A stretch of DNA of 64,000 bases. Source: RGIG1681 sp045650505 (GTDB lineage Bacteria; Bacillota; Clostridia; Christensenellales; UBA1242). The position numbers and the translations under genes are program-made. Where the stretch lies: the NCBI GenBank assembly GCA_045650505.1, contig JAZRRE010000031.1:62001-126000 (forward strand), written 5' to 3'. The notes beneath the pieces are model-generated. The model saw only the letters and a program-made list of their open reading frames with translations, did not search any database and had not been told where the DNA came from. Below, one piece after another: positions 24,413-33,968 of the stretch; within the stretch, counting starts at the first letter, position 1; each line of letters starts with the position of its first letter.

Positions 24413-25001
24413 ATTGTTGATTATGATGTGTTTTTGTTCTTGGCTTAATGAATGTTAAAATTACAAATACAATTTGAACAGGTATTCCGGTGAAGAAGAC
24501 CAGCCAAAATTTATATTGATAAAACTCTAAAAAGATTGCCAAAATAAGTGTCCAGAGAAGTATGGTTGAAAGCACAAAACGATAAATTCTGTGGTCATAA
24601 AATAGCATTAAAATCACACACGAAGCAGGAATTGCCCAAATAAATAATGTCCAAAGGTTTTTACCATAAACTGTTTGAGCATAAACAAAAACTGTTATAG
24701 CAGCAAGCCAAACAGCCATAACAATTAAAAGGGCGGTGCAGATTTGACTTGCCTTTCTGGTTTTTTCTTGTTTATCTAAAGTTTGAGAAATGTTTTCTTT
24801 TAAAAGTGATTCAAGAGGAACTTCATAAATCTCGCTAATCTTTTCAAGGGTTTCAATGCTTGGGGTAATTTCTGCGTGTTCCCATCTTGAAATTGTGTTG
24901 TCACTATATTTCAATTTTTCAGCAAGGTCGTTTTGTGTCAAGTTACATTTTTTTCGAAGTGAAACAAGATTCTCTGCAATGATTTCTGCGATAGGTTTCA
25001 T
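24411..25001 (-). CDS. XRE-family regulator with C-terminal membrane domain
   Basis: Residues about 8-62 are a lambda-repressor-type helix-turn-helix: AENLVSLRKKCNLTQNDLAEKL and TISRWEHAEITPSIETLEKIS. After a short linker come four membrane helices (about 90-190), so this is a membrane-bound regulator, possibly sensing envelope state. The start at 25001 follows GAGGAG; a TTG further upstream is less likely. Inverted repeats with TTCCC half-sites lie just upstream and may be its operators. Its targets are unknown. Confidence 0.85.
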   Translation of the reverse strand: MKPIAEIIAENLVSLRKKCNLTQNDLAEKLKYSDNTISRWEHAEITPSIETLEKISEIYEVPLESLLKENISQTLDKQEKTRKASQICTALLIVMAVWLAAITVFVYAQTVYGKNLWTLFIWAIPASCVILMLFYDHRIYRFVLSTILLWTLILAIFLEFYQYKFWLVFFTGIPVQIVFVILTFIKPRTKTHHNQQ

Positions 25002-25063
25002 AAGCTTTCTCCTCAATAACTATAATAGCAGATTTAAAGCCAAAAATCAACGCTTTGAAACCC

Positions 25064-25139
25064 AAAATTCCCATAAAAATTGGAATTTTACAGGTCAATT
25101 CCCAGAAAATGGGAATGGGTTTTTAGAGGTTGGGAATTG
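25064..25139. promoter_or_regulatory. Inverted repeats with TTCCC/GGGAA half-sites
   Basis: AAAATTCC...GGAATTTT (25064-25089), ATTCCCA-5-TGGGAAT (25098-25116) and a further TGGGAATTG (25131-25139) lie between the divergent XRE and glycosyltransferase genes. They could be operators for the XRE protein. Confidence 0.4.
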
Positions 25140-25175
25140 ATTTTTTAAGATGGAAGAAAAATCCAGTTATTTAAC

Positions 25176-25204
25176 TTGATTTGATTTCATAAATTTGTGA
25201 TAAT
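25176..25204 (+). promoter_or_regulatory. Promoter of the glycosyltransferase operon
   Basis: TTGATT at 25176-25181, a 17-base spacer, and GATAAT at 25199-25204. The predicted start site lies at a TGTGAAA/TTTCACA hairpin (25210-25225). Confidence 0.65.
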
Positions 25205-25239
25205 GCTAGTGTGAAAAATTTCACAAGAGGAGAAAATTT

Positions 25240-26199
25240 ATGACAAATGCAGAAGTAAAATATACAAAAGGTGAAATTCCAATCTTCTTATCAACTGATA
25301 ATAACTACGTTCCATTTTTAGATGTAACAATAAGGTCGCTTATTGCAAATGCATCTAAAAATTATAAATATCATATTGTTGTTTTAAACACAGGACTTGA
25401 TGAAGAAAGAACAGACTTAATCAAAGAAATGGAAAATGAAAATTTCCAAATTGATTTTGCTGACATTTCTTATGCTGTTAGAGATATTGAGCACAAGCTT
25501 CCAAAAGAACAACATTTTGGTCTTGCAACATGGTATAGACTTTTCATTCAAAGCTTATTCCCACAATATGAAAAAATTATTTATATTGATTGTGACCTTA
25601 TTGTGCTTGGAGATATTTCAGAACTCTATAACACAGACCTTGAAGATAACTATGTTGCTGGTGTTGTTGAACATTGGATTTTGCACTCTCCAATTTTCAG
25701 CTATTACACAAAAGAAGCTGTTGGAATTGAAAGCAAATATTACATCAATGCTGGTGTTGCAGTTATGGACCTTAAAAAGTTTAGAGAACACGAAATTGAA
25801 CAAAAATTCGTTAACCTTATCAACACTTATAATTTTGATGTTATTGACCCAGACCAATCTTATCTTAATTATCTTTGCCAAGGCAAAATAAAATATCTTC
25901 CATTTGAATGGAATAGAACTCCACTTGAGAATGTTGAGTGCGAAAATCCAAAAATTGTGCACTATGCACTTGGATTAAAACCATGGCACAATCCAAATAT
26001 GTTCCTTGCAGAACATTTCTGGAAATATGCTGAAATGTCACCATTCTATGAAGAAATTAAAGCTATGCCAGAAAACTTCACAACACTTGCAAGACTTAAA
26101 AAAGAAAGAGCTGGAATTGATATTCAAATCAAGGCATTTGAGTATGCAGATGGTGAAAATACTTTCAGAAAAAAACTTAATGATAAAGCATTTGACTAA
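25240..26199 (+). CDS. Family 8 glycosyltransferase
   Basis: GT8 enzymes transfer a sugar from UDP- or CDP-sugar with retention. The metal-binding DCDLIVLGDI (DxD, about residue 112), YINAGVAVMDL and the closing HYALGLKPW (HxxGxxKPW type) are present. Length 319 is typical. No membrane segment is visible, so it acts at the cytosolic membrane face. It is followed by an acyltransferase and a CrtO-like membrane protein, suggesting a glycolipid pathway. Acceptor unknown. Confidence 0.93.
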   Translation: MTNAEVKYTKGEIPIFLSTDNNYVPFLDVTIRSLIANASKNYKYHIVVLNTGLDEERTDLIKEMENENFQIDFADISYAVRDIEHKLPKEQHFGLATWYRLFIQSLFPQYEKIIYIDCDLIVLGDISELYNTDLEDNYVAGVVEHWILHSPIFSYYTKEAVGIESKYYINAGVAVMDLKKFREHEIEQKFVNLINTYNFDVIDPDQSYLNYLCQGKIKYLPFEWNRTPLENVECENPKIVHYALGLKPWHNPNMFLAEHFWKYAEMSPFYEEIKAMPENFTTLARLKKERAGIDIQIKAFEYADGENTFRKKLNDKAFD

Positions 26200-26211
26200 T
26201 GTTTTTTAAGA

Positions 26212-26240
26212 TTGTTTTAAAATCTAATTTGTGATATGGT
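26212..26240 (+). promoter_or_regulatory. Promoter directly before the acyltransferase start codon
   Basis: TTGTTT at 26212-26217, a 17-base spacer, and TATGGT at 26235-26240 with extended TG. The predicted start site is at or next to the ATG on 26247. Confidence 0.55.
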
Positions 26241-26246
26241 GATGTT

Positions 26247-27092
26247 ATGGAGAAATCAAAAGAAAGGTTAGACATTGTAGCCAAAATAGAGCAATATGAA
26301 TTAGAAGAAAAATGGGATATTGATGTTGAAGAAGACCCAGAAACAAAAGAGCTTCTTCCTGATGATATTGATTATTTAAACAAAAAATTTTCAAGCAAAA
26401 TCAAAACACTTTATGCGAACTTTATGGGAACAATGTTTTTTGAAAAACTCATCAAACAAAAATTTCTTCGAATCAAAGAAGTTCGTGGCATCGAAAATTT
26501 TAAGGCGGTTCAAGGTGGTGCAATCATCACAAGCAACCATTTTAATGTTTATGATAACTATATCATTTGGCACTCAATCAAGCCTCATATGAAAAAGGGT
26601 TTGAAACAAAAGAAACTCTACAAGGTTATTCGTGAAGGTAACTACACTGCTTCACCTCCACCTTTTAGAACAATTCTTCGCCATTGCAACACACTTCCGC
26701 TTTCGTCAAACAAAGAAACAATGCGAAAGTTTATGCGTTCGGTTGACACACTTTTAAAACGTGGCGAAAAAATCCTTGTTTATCCAGAGCAAGCAATGTG
26801 GTGGAATTACAGAAAGCCACGCCCTATGAAAACAGGTGCATTCAGATTTGCTGTGAATGCAATGAGGCCGGTGATTCCTATGTTTATCACAATGGAAGAC
26901 TCTAGCGACCTTGGTCCAGATGGTTTTCCTATAGAGGAACATACACTTCACATTATGCCTGCAATTTATCCAGATGAAAAGCTCACAAAATCTGAAAATA
27001 TGAAAATGATGTGCGATAAAAACTATGAGCTTTGGGTTAAAACTTATGAAGAATTTTATAATCAGCCTTTAACTTACACAAAGAAAAGTTAA
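26247..27092 (+). CDS. PlsC-type lysophospholipid acyltransferase
   Basis: The HX4D catalytic motif is SNHFNVYDN (His about residue 96) and the glycerol-phosphate-site motif is YPEQAMWW (in place of FPEG). Such enzymes acylate lysophosphatidate or related lipids at the membrane. At 281 residues it has about 60 extra N-terminal residues that are acidic and have no known domain. The only candidate ribosome site, GGTG, lies within the predicted -10 box, so the mRNA may be leaderless. Acceptor might be a glycolipid, given the neighbours. Confidence 0.88.
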   Translation: MEKSKERLDIVAKIEQYELEEKWDIDVEEDPETKELLPDDIDYLNKKFSSKIKTLYANFMGTMFFEKLIKQKFLRIKEVRGIENFKAVQGGAIITSNHFNVYDNYIIWHSIKPHMKKGLKQKKLYKVIREGNYTASPPPFRTILRHCNTLPLSSNKETMRKFMRSVDTLLKRGEKILVYPEQAMWWNYRKPRPMKTGAFRFAVNAMRPVIPMFITMEDSSDLGPDGFPIEEHTLHIMPAIYPDEKLTKSENMKMMCDKNYELWVKTYEEFYNQPLTYTKKS

Positions 27093-27111
27093 TACTGATT
27101 TTGGAGAGTTT

Positions 27112-27834
27112 ATGATTTTATATTTATCAATTGTGTTTGGTGGCACAGCTCTTATTGCGCTTTTAAACATTTTGCTGGGAACTTATGATTTTAGTTATTC
27201 AGCTTTATGGGTAATTTGTGCGGTTGTGCTTTCAGTTATCGTTGAAATTGCGATTCAAGGTATTGTTGCAACAATTGTTAAACATCTGCCAAATAAATGG
27301 TTTACACACGATAAAAAACTTTTTAAAATCTCAAAAAAAGAACGTAAGTTTTATGAAAAAATAAAAATTCGTTCTTGGAAAGATAAAGTTTGGGAGCTTG
27401 GTGCTCTTGGTGGTTTTAGAAAAAACAAAATTGCTGACCCAAATAGCCCTGAATATTTACTTCAATTTGTGGTTGAATCAAACAAAGGTATAACCGACCA
27501 CGTTGTTGGAATTTTTGTTAGCTTTTTGGTTATCTTTGTGTTGCCACTTAAATATGCGCTTCGAATCGGGCTTCCTGTTGCACTTGTTGCTTGTTTGCTC
27601 TGTATTCTTCCAACAATGATTTTGAGATATAACATTCCAAAACTTATGGTTGCTTATGAAAGAGCAAAAAGAACACAAGCTTTAAAAGAAAAACAAGCAA
27701 AAGTTGAAGAAACTGTTTCAGCTAAAAAATTTGAAAAAACAGAAGAAAAAACCGAAACAGAATCAAAAGAGACAGAAGAAGTGCTTGAAAATGCTGATAA
27801 TAACAGTGAAGCTAGCATTGATGATAAAAAATAA
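27112..27834 (+). CDS. CrtO-like (glycosyl-4,4'-diaponeurosporenoate acyltransferase family) membrane protein
   Basis: The core LPNKWFTHDKKLFKISKKE, IRSWKDKVWELG and LRYNIPKL follow the pattern of the CrtO acyltransferase family that caps staphyloxanthin. Four membrane helices flank the conserved cytosolic block. The last 60 residues are a charged Lys/Glu tail not usual for the family. No carotenoid genes are in the window, so it more likely acylates a glycolipid made by the upstream glycosyltransferase. Family assignment is from recognised motifs. Confidence 0.75.
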   Translation: MILYLSIVFGGTALIALLNILLGTYDFSYSALWVICAVVLSVIVEIAIQGIVATIVKHLPNKWFTHDKKLFKISKKERKFYEKIKIRSWKDKVWELGALGGFRKNKIADPNSPEYLLQFVVESNKGITDHVVGIFVSFLVIFVLPLKYALRIGLPVALVACLLCILPTMILRYNIPKLMVAYERAKRTQALKEKQAKVEETVSAKKFEKTEEKTETESKETEEVLENADNNSEASIDDKK

Positions 27835-27857
27835 ATTAAAAATAATAAAAAACCATT

Positions 27858-27892
27858 AAAAATAGCACACTAAAATTAGGTGCTATTTTTTT
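27858..27892 (+). terminator. Rho-independent terminator
   Basis: AAAAATAGCAC pairs with GTGCTATTTTT, then T run, after the CrtO-like gene. Confidence 0.85.
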
Positions 27893-27925
27893 AATTTATT
27901 TTAATAAATTAAACATTATTATTTT

Positions 27926-27954
27926 GAGAGCAAACTTTGATTGTGTTATACTGA
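27926..27954 (+). promoter_or_regulatory. Promoter of the surface protease
   Basis: TTGAGA at 27926-27931, a 17-base spacer, and TATACT at 27949-27954 with extended TG. Confidence 0.75.
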
Positions 27955-27982
27955 AAATGAAAAAAAGCTGGAGTCGTTGCTT

Positions 27983-30900
27983 ATGAAAAAATTTATTAAA
28001 TATTTGTTTGTTTTTTGTATTTTAATTTCGGGTGTTTTTGTTAGAAATCTAGCAGTTTCTAATGAAATTGTTGCAAGTGCTGCACTCACTTATAATGAAC
28101 AGTTTGCAGCAGCTTTTTCTGATAATGAAAATTTAAGCAGAATTCAAGCAACAACACTTACACAAACTGAATTCAATGTTTTAAATAGGGTTGACTATGA
28201 GTTTTATGACCAAGACCAATATGGCACTTGTTATGCCTTTTCGCTTGCACAAATGCTTAATTTAAGCTATGAGTATAAGACAAATGAGCATATTAGACTT
28301 TCAGCATTAGCGCTTGCACTTCAATTTAGAAATTTATTTTTCAACGATGGCTCTTATGGTTTTGAAATTATGCAAAGTAGCTATGATTTCAATTATGTTA
28401 GCGAATACGACTTTCCTTATGAATTGGTTAAAGAGTATTATGACCAACAAGCAACTAGCAAAGAAGTTAACGCAACTTTTAAAGATAAAGAAATTATTGA
28501 TGTTAAAGAATATTATAGTTTTCCAAGCATAAATGCAACTCTTTCAACAGCAAACAAAAATCTTGCCGTTGAAAATATCAAAAAAGCACTTGTGTTAGAT
28601 GGCGCTCTTTCAATGGGCATAAGCTATGCGGTTAGAACAAGTGGGGAATATCTTGTTTATGACCCATCTGTTGCTTCAAGAGGCGGTCACGCAATGACAA
28701 TTGTTGGTTATGATGATGATTTTGCGGGTTCGGTTTTTGGTCATGCAACAAATGGTGCATTTATCATTATGAATAGTTGGGGTGCAAATGACCAATTTCT
28801 TTATATATCTTATGAAGATGTTACAGCATTTAACTATATTTTAGGTGTTGCGGGCTTCATTGATGCAGATGAAAGAGCTGAAGAAGTTTCAAACATTTCA
28901 AAAGCATATTATGAAATTGATGACAATATGCATTATGCAGAAGCAACAAATAATAATCTTGAAATTGGTTATAAAATCACAAATACTACAAATGGAACAC
29001 ATTTATCACAAATTGATTTGCAACCATTCTATCAAAACACAGACCTTTATTATCAATCTGCAGACATTAAACTTTATGTGGGTGCAGCAACATGGGATTT
29101 AACAAATGGAAGCTTTGAATATATTGGCGACTATGATATTTCAGGTGGTGTGAACAAAATTGTTTTGCCAACTCCAATTGAAGTTTCAACAAATTTTTCA
29201 ATTAAAATTGTTGTTACCGATGCAGAACATAGATTTTCATTTTTAGATGAAGCTAGTCAAAAATTCCCAGCTTATTATAATATTGGTGGAAGTTGGACAA
29301 AGTATTCTCTTTCAGAATATAACTATAACCTTATTCAAACACCATATTATGTGAGAATGCTTTTCACAGATGGCACAATTTATGGAATCTCAGAAACTGA
29401 TAATCATCAAACAAAAACCACAAATGCAGTTGAATTTGATTTAACTTCAAGTGCAAACACTGAAATCACAGATGTTGGTGTTGAGATTTATAGAAACACA
29501 ATCGCAAATGCAAGTTTTAACAAATTTTCAATGGTTCAAACTGAAGTTAGCAGTGAATTTAATATTGTTGCATCATCGTCAAGTGTAAGCCTTACAAAAA
29601 CAGCTTTTTCAAATGGAACTTATAAAGTTGTAATTAATATTAACGATGGAGAAAAACAGTTTATCAAATTCTTGTTCTTTGATGACGGAATTGATATTTC
29701 AAGTTTTGCCAGCTTTGTTTACACTGATATTTTTGAGAAAGAAAGCAAAATTTATTCAGTTTATTCAAACTCAATTTCAGCCGATATTGTTAACATCACA
29801 ATCCCTGACACATATAAGCTTTATTATGTGCAATATAATGAATTTATAATGGAAGATATTTTCTGTTATGACCCAACAAATATAAACATTTCAGCAGTTT
29901 ATTCAACAGACACTTCTCAAAGAATTTCAAAGGCAATTGTAACTTTCACAAACACAAAATTATCAACCTCAAGAGTTGTTACATTCAATTTTATTTATAA
30001 CAAATCAAATTTGATTTATTATGTGACAAAACTTGCCAATGCATCGCATTCAAACCCACAAACAGTTGATGCAAATGTTAACATTACTCTTCAAGATGCA
30101 ACTGCACCAAATCATAGATTCTTGGGTTGGTATTCCGATGAAGCTTACACCAACAGAGTAAGCAACATCTTTGATGGCAAGGGTGGAAAAATAATTTATT
30201 ATTATGCAAAGTTTGAAGAAAAAACAGTTTCAAGTGTTGCAAAAAAAGCAAGCTATAATGAAGATGACAGCACGCTCACAATCACACTTGATTTTTCAGA
30301 CTATAATCTTGCAATATATGATACAATCTATCTTTCAAACATAAGACATACATTTAAAAACATTTATGTTCCAGAATCATATATCTTCTTAAAATCAGCA
30401 ATCCAAAATGGAAAATATGAATATAAAATTTATATTGAGTCAACTGAAATGAATGCAATCAATACCATTTCGTTTGATATGGTTATAATGAGATGGGCAT
30501 ATCGTGAACAGTCTGGTTTCCACGATACACTTTCTCAAAGCATTTCTTTAACAGATAAAATTAAAGTATCTTTCACAAAAATTGGTGAGGGTGAAATTTA
30601 TAACTCAATCACCGGTGAAGTTATTGAAAGTGGCGATATTTATATGTCTTATGGAAGCAAGCTTGATTTAAATTTTGTTCCAGAAAACAATTATCAAATT
30701 AGCAAAATTTTAATTGATGGTATTGAAATTATTATTAATGACCAATATTGTTTCACAAATCTTATCAAAAATTATACCTTTGAAATTAGATTCATACTTG
30801 TAACTTATGAAATTTCAGCACTTGTTTCAGGTGATGGTTCACTTGATAAAGGTACCACTGAAAACTATGAAAAGGGCACAACAGTAACATACACATTCAT

Positions 30901-32581
30901 AGCAGATGAAGGCAGTTATTTAAAGTCACTTCAAGTTGATGGTGTGTTGCTTCCAACAGAGGGGGTTACAAGCTATACCTTCCATAATATTCAAGAAAAC
31001 CACTCAATCATTATTGAATTTGCACCATTTGAGTTTACAATCACAGCAATTGTTATTGGTGAAGGTGACATTGGGCAACCAATTAATAGAACGGCATTTT
31101 ATGGCAATGATGTGGTTTACACATTCACACCAAGTTTAGGGTATCATTTGAAGCAAATTTTGGTTGATGGTGAAGAAGTTGAACTTGCTAATAATTATAC
31201 TTTTGAAGATATCAAAGCAAATCACACCATAAACATCAAGTTTGAAAAAGATGTTATTAATGTTAAATTGATTGTTAGCGGAAACGGTCAACTTAAAGCA
31301 AAGAAAGCTGCTTCAGGAAGCGTGCTTGAAAACACAACAACAGAAGTTACTTTCAGTGTTGATTATGAAGAAAGTTTAATTTTTGAATTTATTGGTGATG
31401 ATGGTTATGAAGTTGGTTCATATATGGTGAATGGCAACAACTATGAATCTCAAGATAGCCTTACATTAAACAATATTATTGATGACGTTGAAGTTAAAGT
31501 TTTCTTTGTTTTAAAAACTTATAACTTAAAGGTTATAATTAGCGGAAGTGGTGTCACAAATCCTGGAAATAACATTATTAGAGAACACGGACAAACTGAA
31601 ACATATACATTCACTCCAAGTGTGGGTTATGAGATTGAAAAAGTTATTATTGATGGTGAAGATAAAGGTGTTATTACAACTTATACTTTTGAAAACATCA
31701 CATCAGACCATATTATTAATATCTCATTTGTGATTCAAAGATTCGAAATTAAATGGTTTAATTATAATGGTGCTTTAATCACAACAAGTTTATTCAATTA
31801 TGGCACAGTTCCAACTGCAACTTTTACAAGTCCAACTAGACCGGCTGAAGGCAATTATGTTTATGACTTTATCGGCTGGAACACAGAACTTGATGGAACA
31901 GGTGAAGATGTTTTGCCTGCAACTTCAAATATGAACTATTATGCACAATTTTATAGACATTTAGTTCAATTTGCAATTAAGGTTAGTGTGGGAACAAATG
32001 GAAGCATCTCTCCAAAAGGTGACACATCAAACAATGTTATGGTTGAGTATGGTTCAAATCAAACATTTGTGTTTATTCCAAATCAAGGATATCACGTTTC
32101 AAAGGTTTATGTTGATGAACAAAGTGTTGACAATTTAGAGTTCTACACTTTTGAAAATGTAACAGGTTCGCACACCATTTCAGCAGTGTTTAAAAGAAAT
32201 GATTTCAAAGCAACAATTGTTAGTGATGAAGAAAAAGGTTCTGTTTTAGGTTTAAGATGGTTTGAAGTTGGCGAAAGAGCTACTTATAAAATTAATCCAA
32301 AAGATGGTTATATTGTTGAATCTGTGTTTGTTAACGGAAAGAAAGTGAGCTTTACAAACAATACAATTATTGTTGAAAATGTAAGTGATGACCTTGAAAT
32401 TGTGGTTAACTATATTTCAAAGAAAGAAAGTTCAACATTCACAAATTTCACAAAAACACTTATTTTTGGTGGTATAGGGCTTGTTGTTATTGGCACAGGT
32501 TGCGCAGTGTTCTATTTTGTTAAAATTAAAGGCAAGAAAAAGAAGAATGCTGCTGATGATTATGACTATGATGAAAAATAG
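27983..32581 (+). CDS. Surface-anchored papain-like cysteine protease with repeat stalk, 1532 aa
   Basis: An N-terminal hydrophobic segment (residues 7-25) is a signal peptide. A C1A peptidase domain follows: oxyanion Gln77, catalytic Cys83 in YGTCYAFS, His236 in RGGHAMTIVGY, Asn264 in MNSWG. Further on are two InlB-type repeats (FLGWYSDEAYTNRV..., DFIGWNTELDGTG...) and seven divergent Bact_repeat units of about 70 residues, each with a GYxxxxVxVDG-like and YTFENI-like core. A membrane helix near residue 1490 and a basic tail KGKKKK anchor it; there is no LPXTG. It should cut proteins outside the cell. GGAG at 27970 sets the start. Confidence 0.9.
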   Translation: MKKFIKYLFVFCILISGVFVRNLAVSNEIVASAALTYNEQFAAAFSDNENLSRIQATTLTQTEFNVLNRVDYEFYDQDQYGTCYAFSLAQMLNLSYEYKTNEHIRLSALALALQFRNLFFNDGSYGFEIMQSSYDFNYVSEYDFPYELVKEYYDQQATSKEVNATFKDKEIIDVKEYYSFPSINATLSTANKNLAVENIKKALVLDGALSMGISYAVRTSGEYLVYDPSVASRGGHAMTIVGYDDDFAGSVFGHATNGAFIIMNSWGANDQFLYISYEDVTAFNYILGVAGFIDADERAEEVSNISKAYYEIDDNMHYAEATNNNLEIGYKITNTTNGTHLSQIDLQPFYQNTDLYYQSADIKLYVGAATWDLTNGSFEYIGDYDISGGVNKIVLPTPIEVSTNFSIKIVVTDAEHRFSFLDEASQKFPAYYNIGGSWTKYSLSEYNYNLIQTPYYVRMLFTDGTIYGISETDNHQTKTTNAVEFDLTSSANTEITDVGVEIYRNTIANASFNKFSMVQTEVSSEFNIVASSSSVSLTKTAFSNGTYKVVININDGEKQFIKFLFFDDGIDISSFASFVYTDIFEKESKIYSVYSNSISADIVNITIPDTYKLYYVQYNEFIMEDIFCYDPTNINISAVYSTDTSQRISKAIVTFTNTKLSTSRVVTFNFIYNKSNLIYYVTKLANASHSNPQTVDANVNITLQDATAPNHRFLGWYSDEAYTNRVSNIFDGKGGKIIYYYAKFEEKTVSSVAKKASYNEDDSTLTITLDFSDYNLAIYDTIYLSNIRHTFKNIYVPESYIFLKSAIQNGKYEYKIYIESTEMNAINTISFDMVIMRWAYREQSGFHDTLSQSISLTDKIKVSFTKIGEGEIYNSITGEVIESGDIYMSYGSKLDLNFVPENNYQISKILIDGIEIIINDQYCFTNLIKNYTFEIRFILVTYEISALVSGDGSLDKGTTENYEKGTTVTYTFIADEGSYLKSLQVDGVLLPTEGVTSYTFHNIQENHSIIIEFAPFEFTITAIVIGEGDIGQPINRTAFYGNDVVYTFTPSLGYHLKQILVDGEEVELANNYTFEDIKANHTINIKFEKDVINVKLIVSGNGQLKAKKAASGSVLENTTTEVTFSVDYEESLIFEFIGDDGYEVGSYMVNGNNYESQDSLTLNNIIDDVEVKVFFVLKTYNLKVIISGSGVTNPGNNIIREHGQTETYTFTPSVGYEIEKVIIDGEDKGVITTYTFENITSDHIINISFVIQRFEIKWFNYNGALITTSLFNYGTVPTATFTSPTRPAEGNYVYDFIGWNTELDGTGEDVLPATSNMNYYAQFYRHLVQFAIKVSVGTNGSISPKGDTSNNVMVEYGSNQTFVFIPNQGYHVSKVYVDEQSVDNLEFYTFENVTGSHTISAVFKRNDFKATIVSDEEKGSVLGLRWFEVGERATYKINPKDGYIVESVFVNGKKVSFTNNTIIVENVSDDLEIVVNYISKKESSTFTNFTKTLIFGGIGLVVIGTGCAVFYFVKIKGKKKKNAADDYDYDEK

Positions 32582-32588
32582 CTAAAAC

Positions 32589-32617
32589 TTGAAATTTATT
32601 TGCATTTGTGCTATAAT
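32589..32617 (+). promoter_or_regulatory. Promoter of the 32682 gene
   Basis: TTGAAA at 32589-32594, a 17-base spacer, and TATAAT at 32612-32617 with extended TG. A 9-pair hairpin (AGCTAAACA/TGTTTAGCT, 32625-32648) begins at the predicted RNA 5' end. Confidence 0.8.
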
Positions 32618-32681
32618 ATCATTAAGCTAAACAACTGTCTGTTTAGCTATCGCAATAACCAGCGAAAAGGGAGAAAATTTT

Positions 32682-33953
32682 ATGAAATATATTCCAAGAA
32701 TTATAGGTGCAAAGCTTGGGCTTCATAGCGATATCGGGCTTACTCCATATATGCCAAAAGGAATGAAAATTAGGTTTGACACATCAAGTGTTCCTGCATC
32801 ATTCCAATTTTTCGATGGAAAAAATGCTGTTTCACCAATTTTTATACAGCTTGAAGATGATGAAAACAATAGATATATTGCAACATTAAAGTCTGGTGAA
32901 AGAGCTGTTTATGATTTAGAAAAAAGAGCCATCGGCAAACCAATTCTTGGCAAACTTGAAAATGTTTATATAGGTTTAAATGGTGAGATTGTGCTTGACC
33001 CAATGTCAGGCACAGCTGAACCTTATGCGTTGCATAAAAAACGATTCAAAACACCATTTGAAAATGGTTATTTGTTAAGTTCACTCATAGGTGTTATTAA
33101 TAGTTTAGGTAAGTGTGCAATTTATGATGCTTATGACAAAAAGCTTGTAACCGATTTTGTATTAAACCCAAAAAGTTATGAAATTGTTGGGGTTCTCAAT
33201 CTTGAAACAGAACTTCCTCAACAAGCATATTATGTAATTCAAACTTTACCCGAAGAGAAAGAAGCAAATGCCGAAACTTCGAAAAAGTTTATTATCGTTA
33301 GAGAGAATGGTGAGTTTGTAACAGAGCTTATTTCACAAAAATATTTGTGGAATGTGAAGCATCAAGAAAAGCAGTCTGATGGAAGTGAAACAACATTTTC
33401 TTATGTGGCATTTGCTGAAGTTGATGATAAAAATATGCTTAAAACAAGAGTATTAAAAATTGATGTTGAAAGCGGAAAACTTGAATTTGAACTTGAACTC
33501 CCAATGCTTGCCGAAAAGTCACTTCAAGGAGAAAAATCATTCATTTTTGCTCCAGATGGCAGACTTGTGCTTATTACTGCTCACCCAGAAATTCAAGCAA
33601 GCAAGGGTGCATATATCATTGATTCTGATGGCAAAGTTGAAACACTTTTGAAAAATGTGAATACAGAAATTGAATATACTCATCATTATAAAAAGGGAAC
33701 ATTCTTTACCTATAAAAATCCAGAAACTGTTGGAAAAATTGCACTCAATGAAAAGGCAAGAACATTTGAAGTTTCAAAATCTGAATTTTTGAATCTTGCA
33801 AATAAATATTTTGGAGCAACAAGTGTTGATGAATTAAGACCTCAACTTGCACAAATCAAAATGCCAGAAGCTTTAAAAAGCAAGAAAAAACCAGCAGCTG
33901 GAAGTGGTCCAAATGGTGGGGAAGGTCCTGCAGGAAGCGGATTTGGAGAATAA
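32682..33953 (+). CDS. Hypothetical protein, 423 aa
   Basis: I do not recognise the family. The protein is soluble and rich in beta strands, with several repeated strand-turn units (for example SFIFAPDGRLVLITAHPE and GAYIIDSDGKVETL) that look like blades of a beta-propeller. There is no signal peptide. The C-terminus is a flexible Gly/Pro/Ser tail (GSGPNGGEGPAGSG). GGGAG precedes the ATG. It is followed 15 bases later by the pyrophosphatase-like gene. Confidence 0.75.
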   Translation: MKYIPRIIGAKLGLHSDIGLTPYMPKGMKIRFDTSSVPASFQFFDGKNAVSPIFIQLEDDENNRYIATLKSGERAVYDLEKRAIGKPILGKLENVYIGLNGEIVLDPMSGTAEPYALHKKRFKTPFENGYLLSSLIGVINSLGKCAIYDAYDKKLVTDFVLNPKSYEIVGVLNLETELPQQAYYVIQTLPEEKEANAETSKKFIIVRENGEFVTELISQKYLWNVKHQEKQSDGSETTFSYVAFAEVDDKNMLKTRVLKIDVESGKLEFELELPMLAEKSLQGEKSFIFAPDGRLVLITAHPEIQASKGAYIIDSDGKVETLLKNVNTEIEYTHHYKKGTFFTYKNPETVGKIALNEKARTFEVSKSEFLNLANKYFGATSVDELRPQLAQIKMPEALKSKKKPAAGSGPNGGEGPAGSGFGE

Positions 33954-33968
33954 TGAAAAGGAGTTTTT

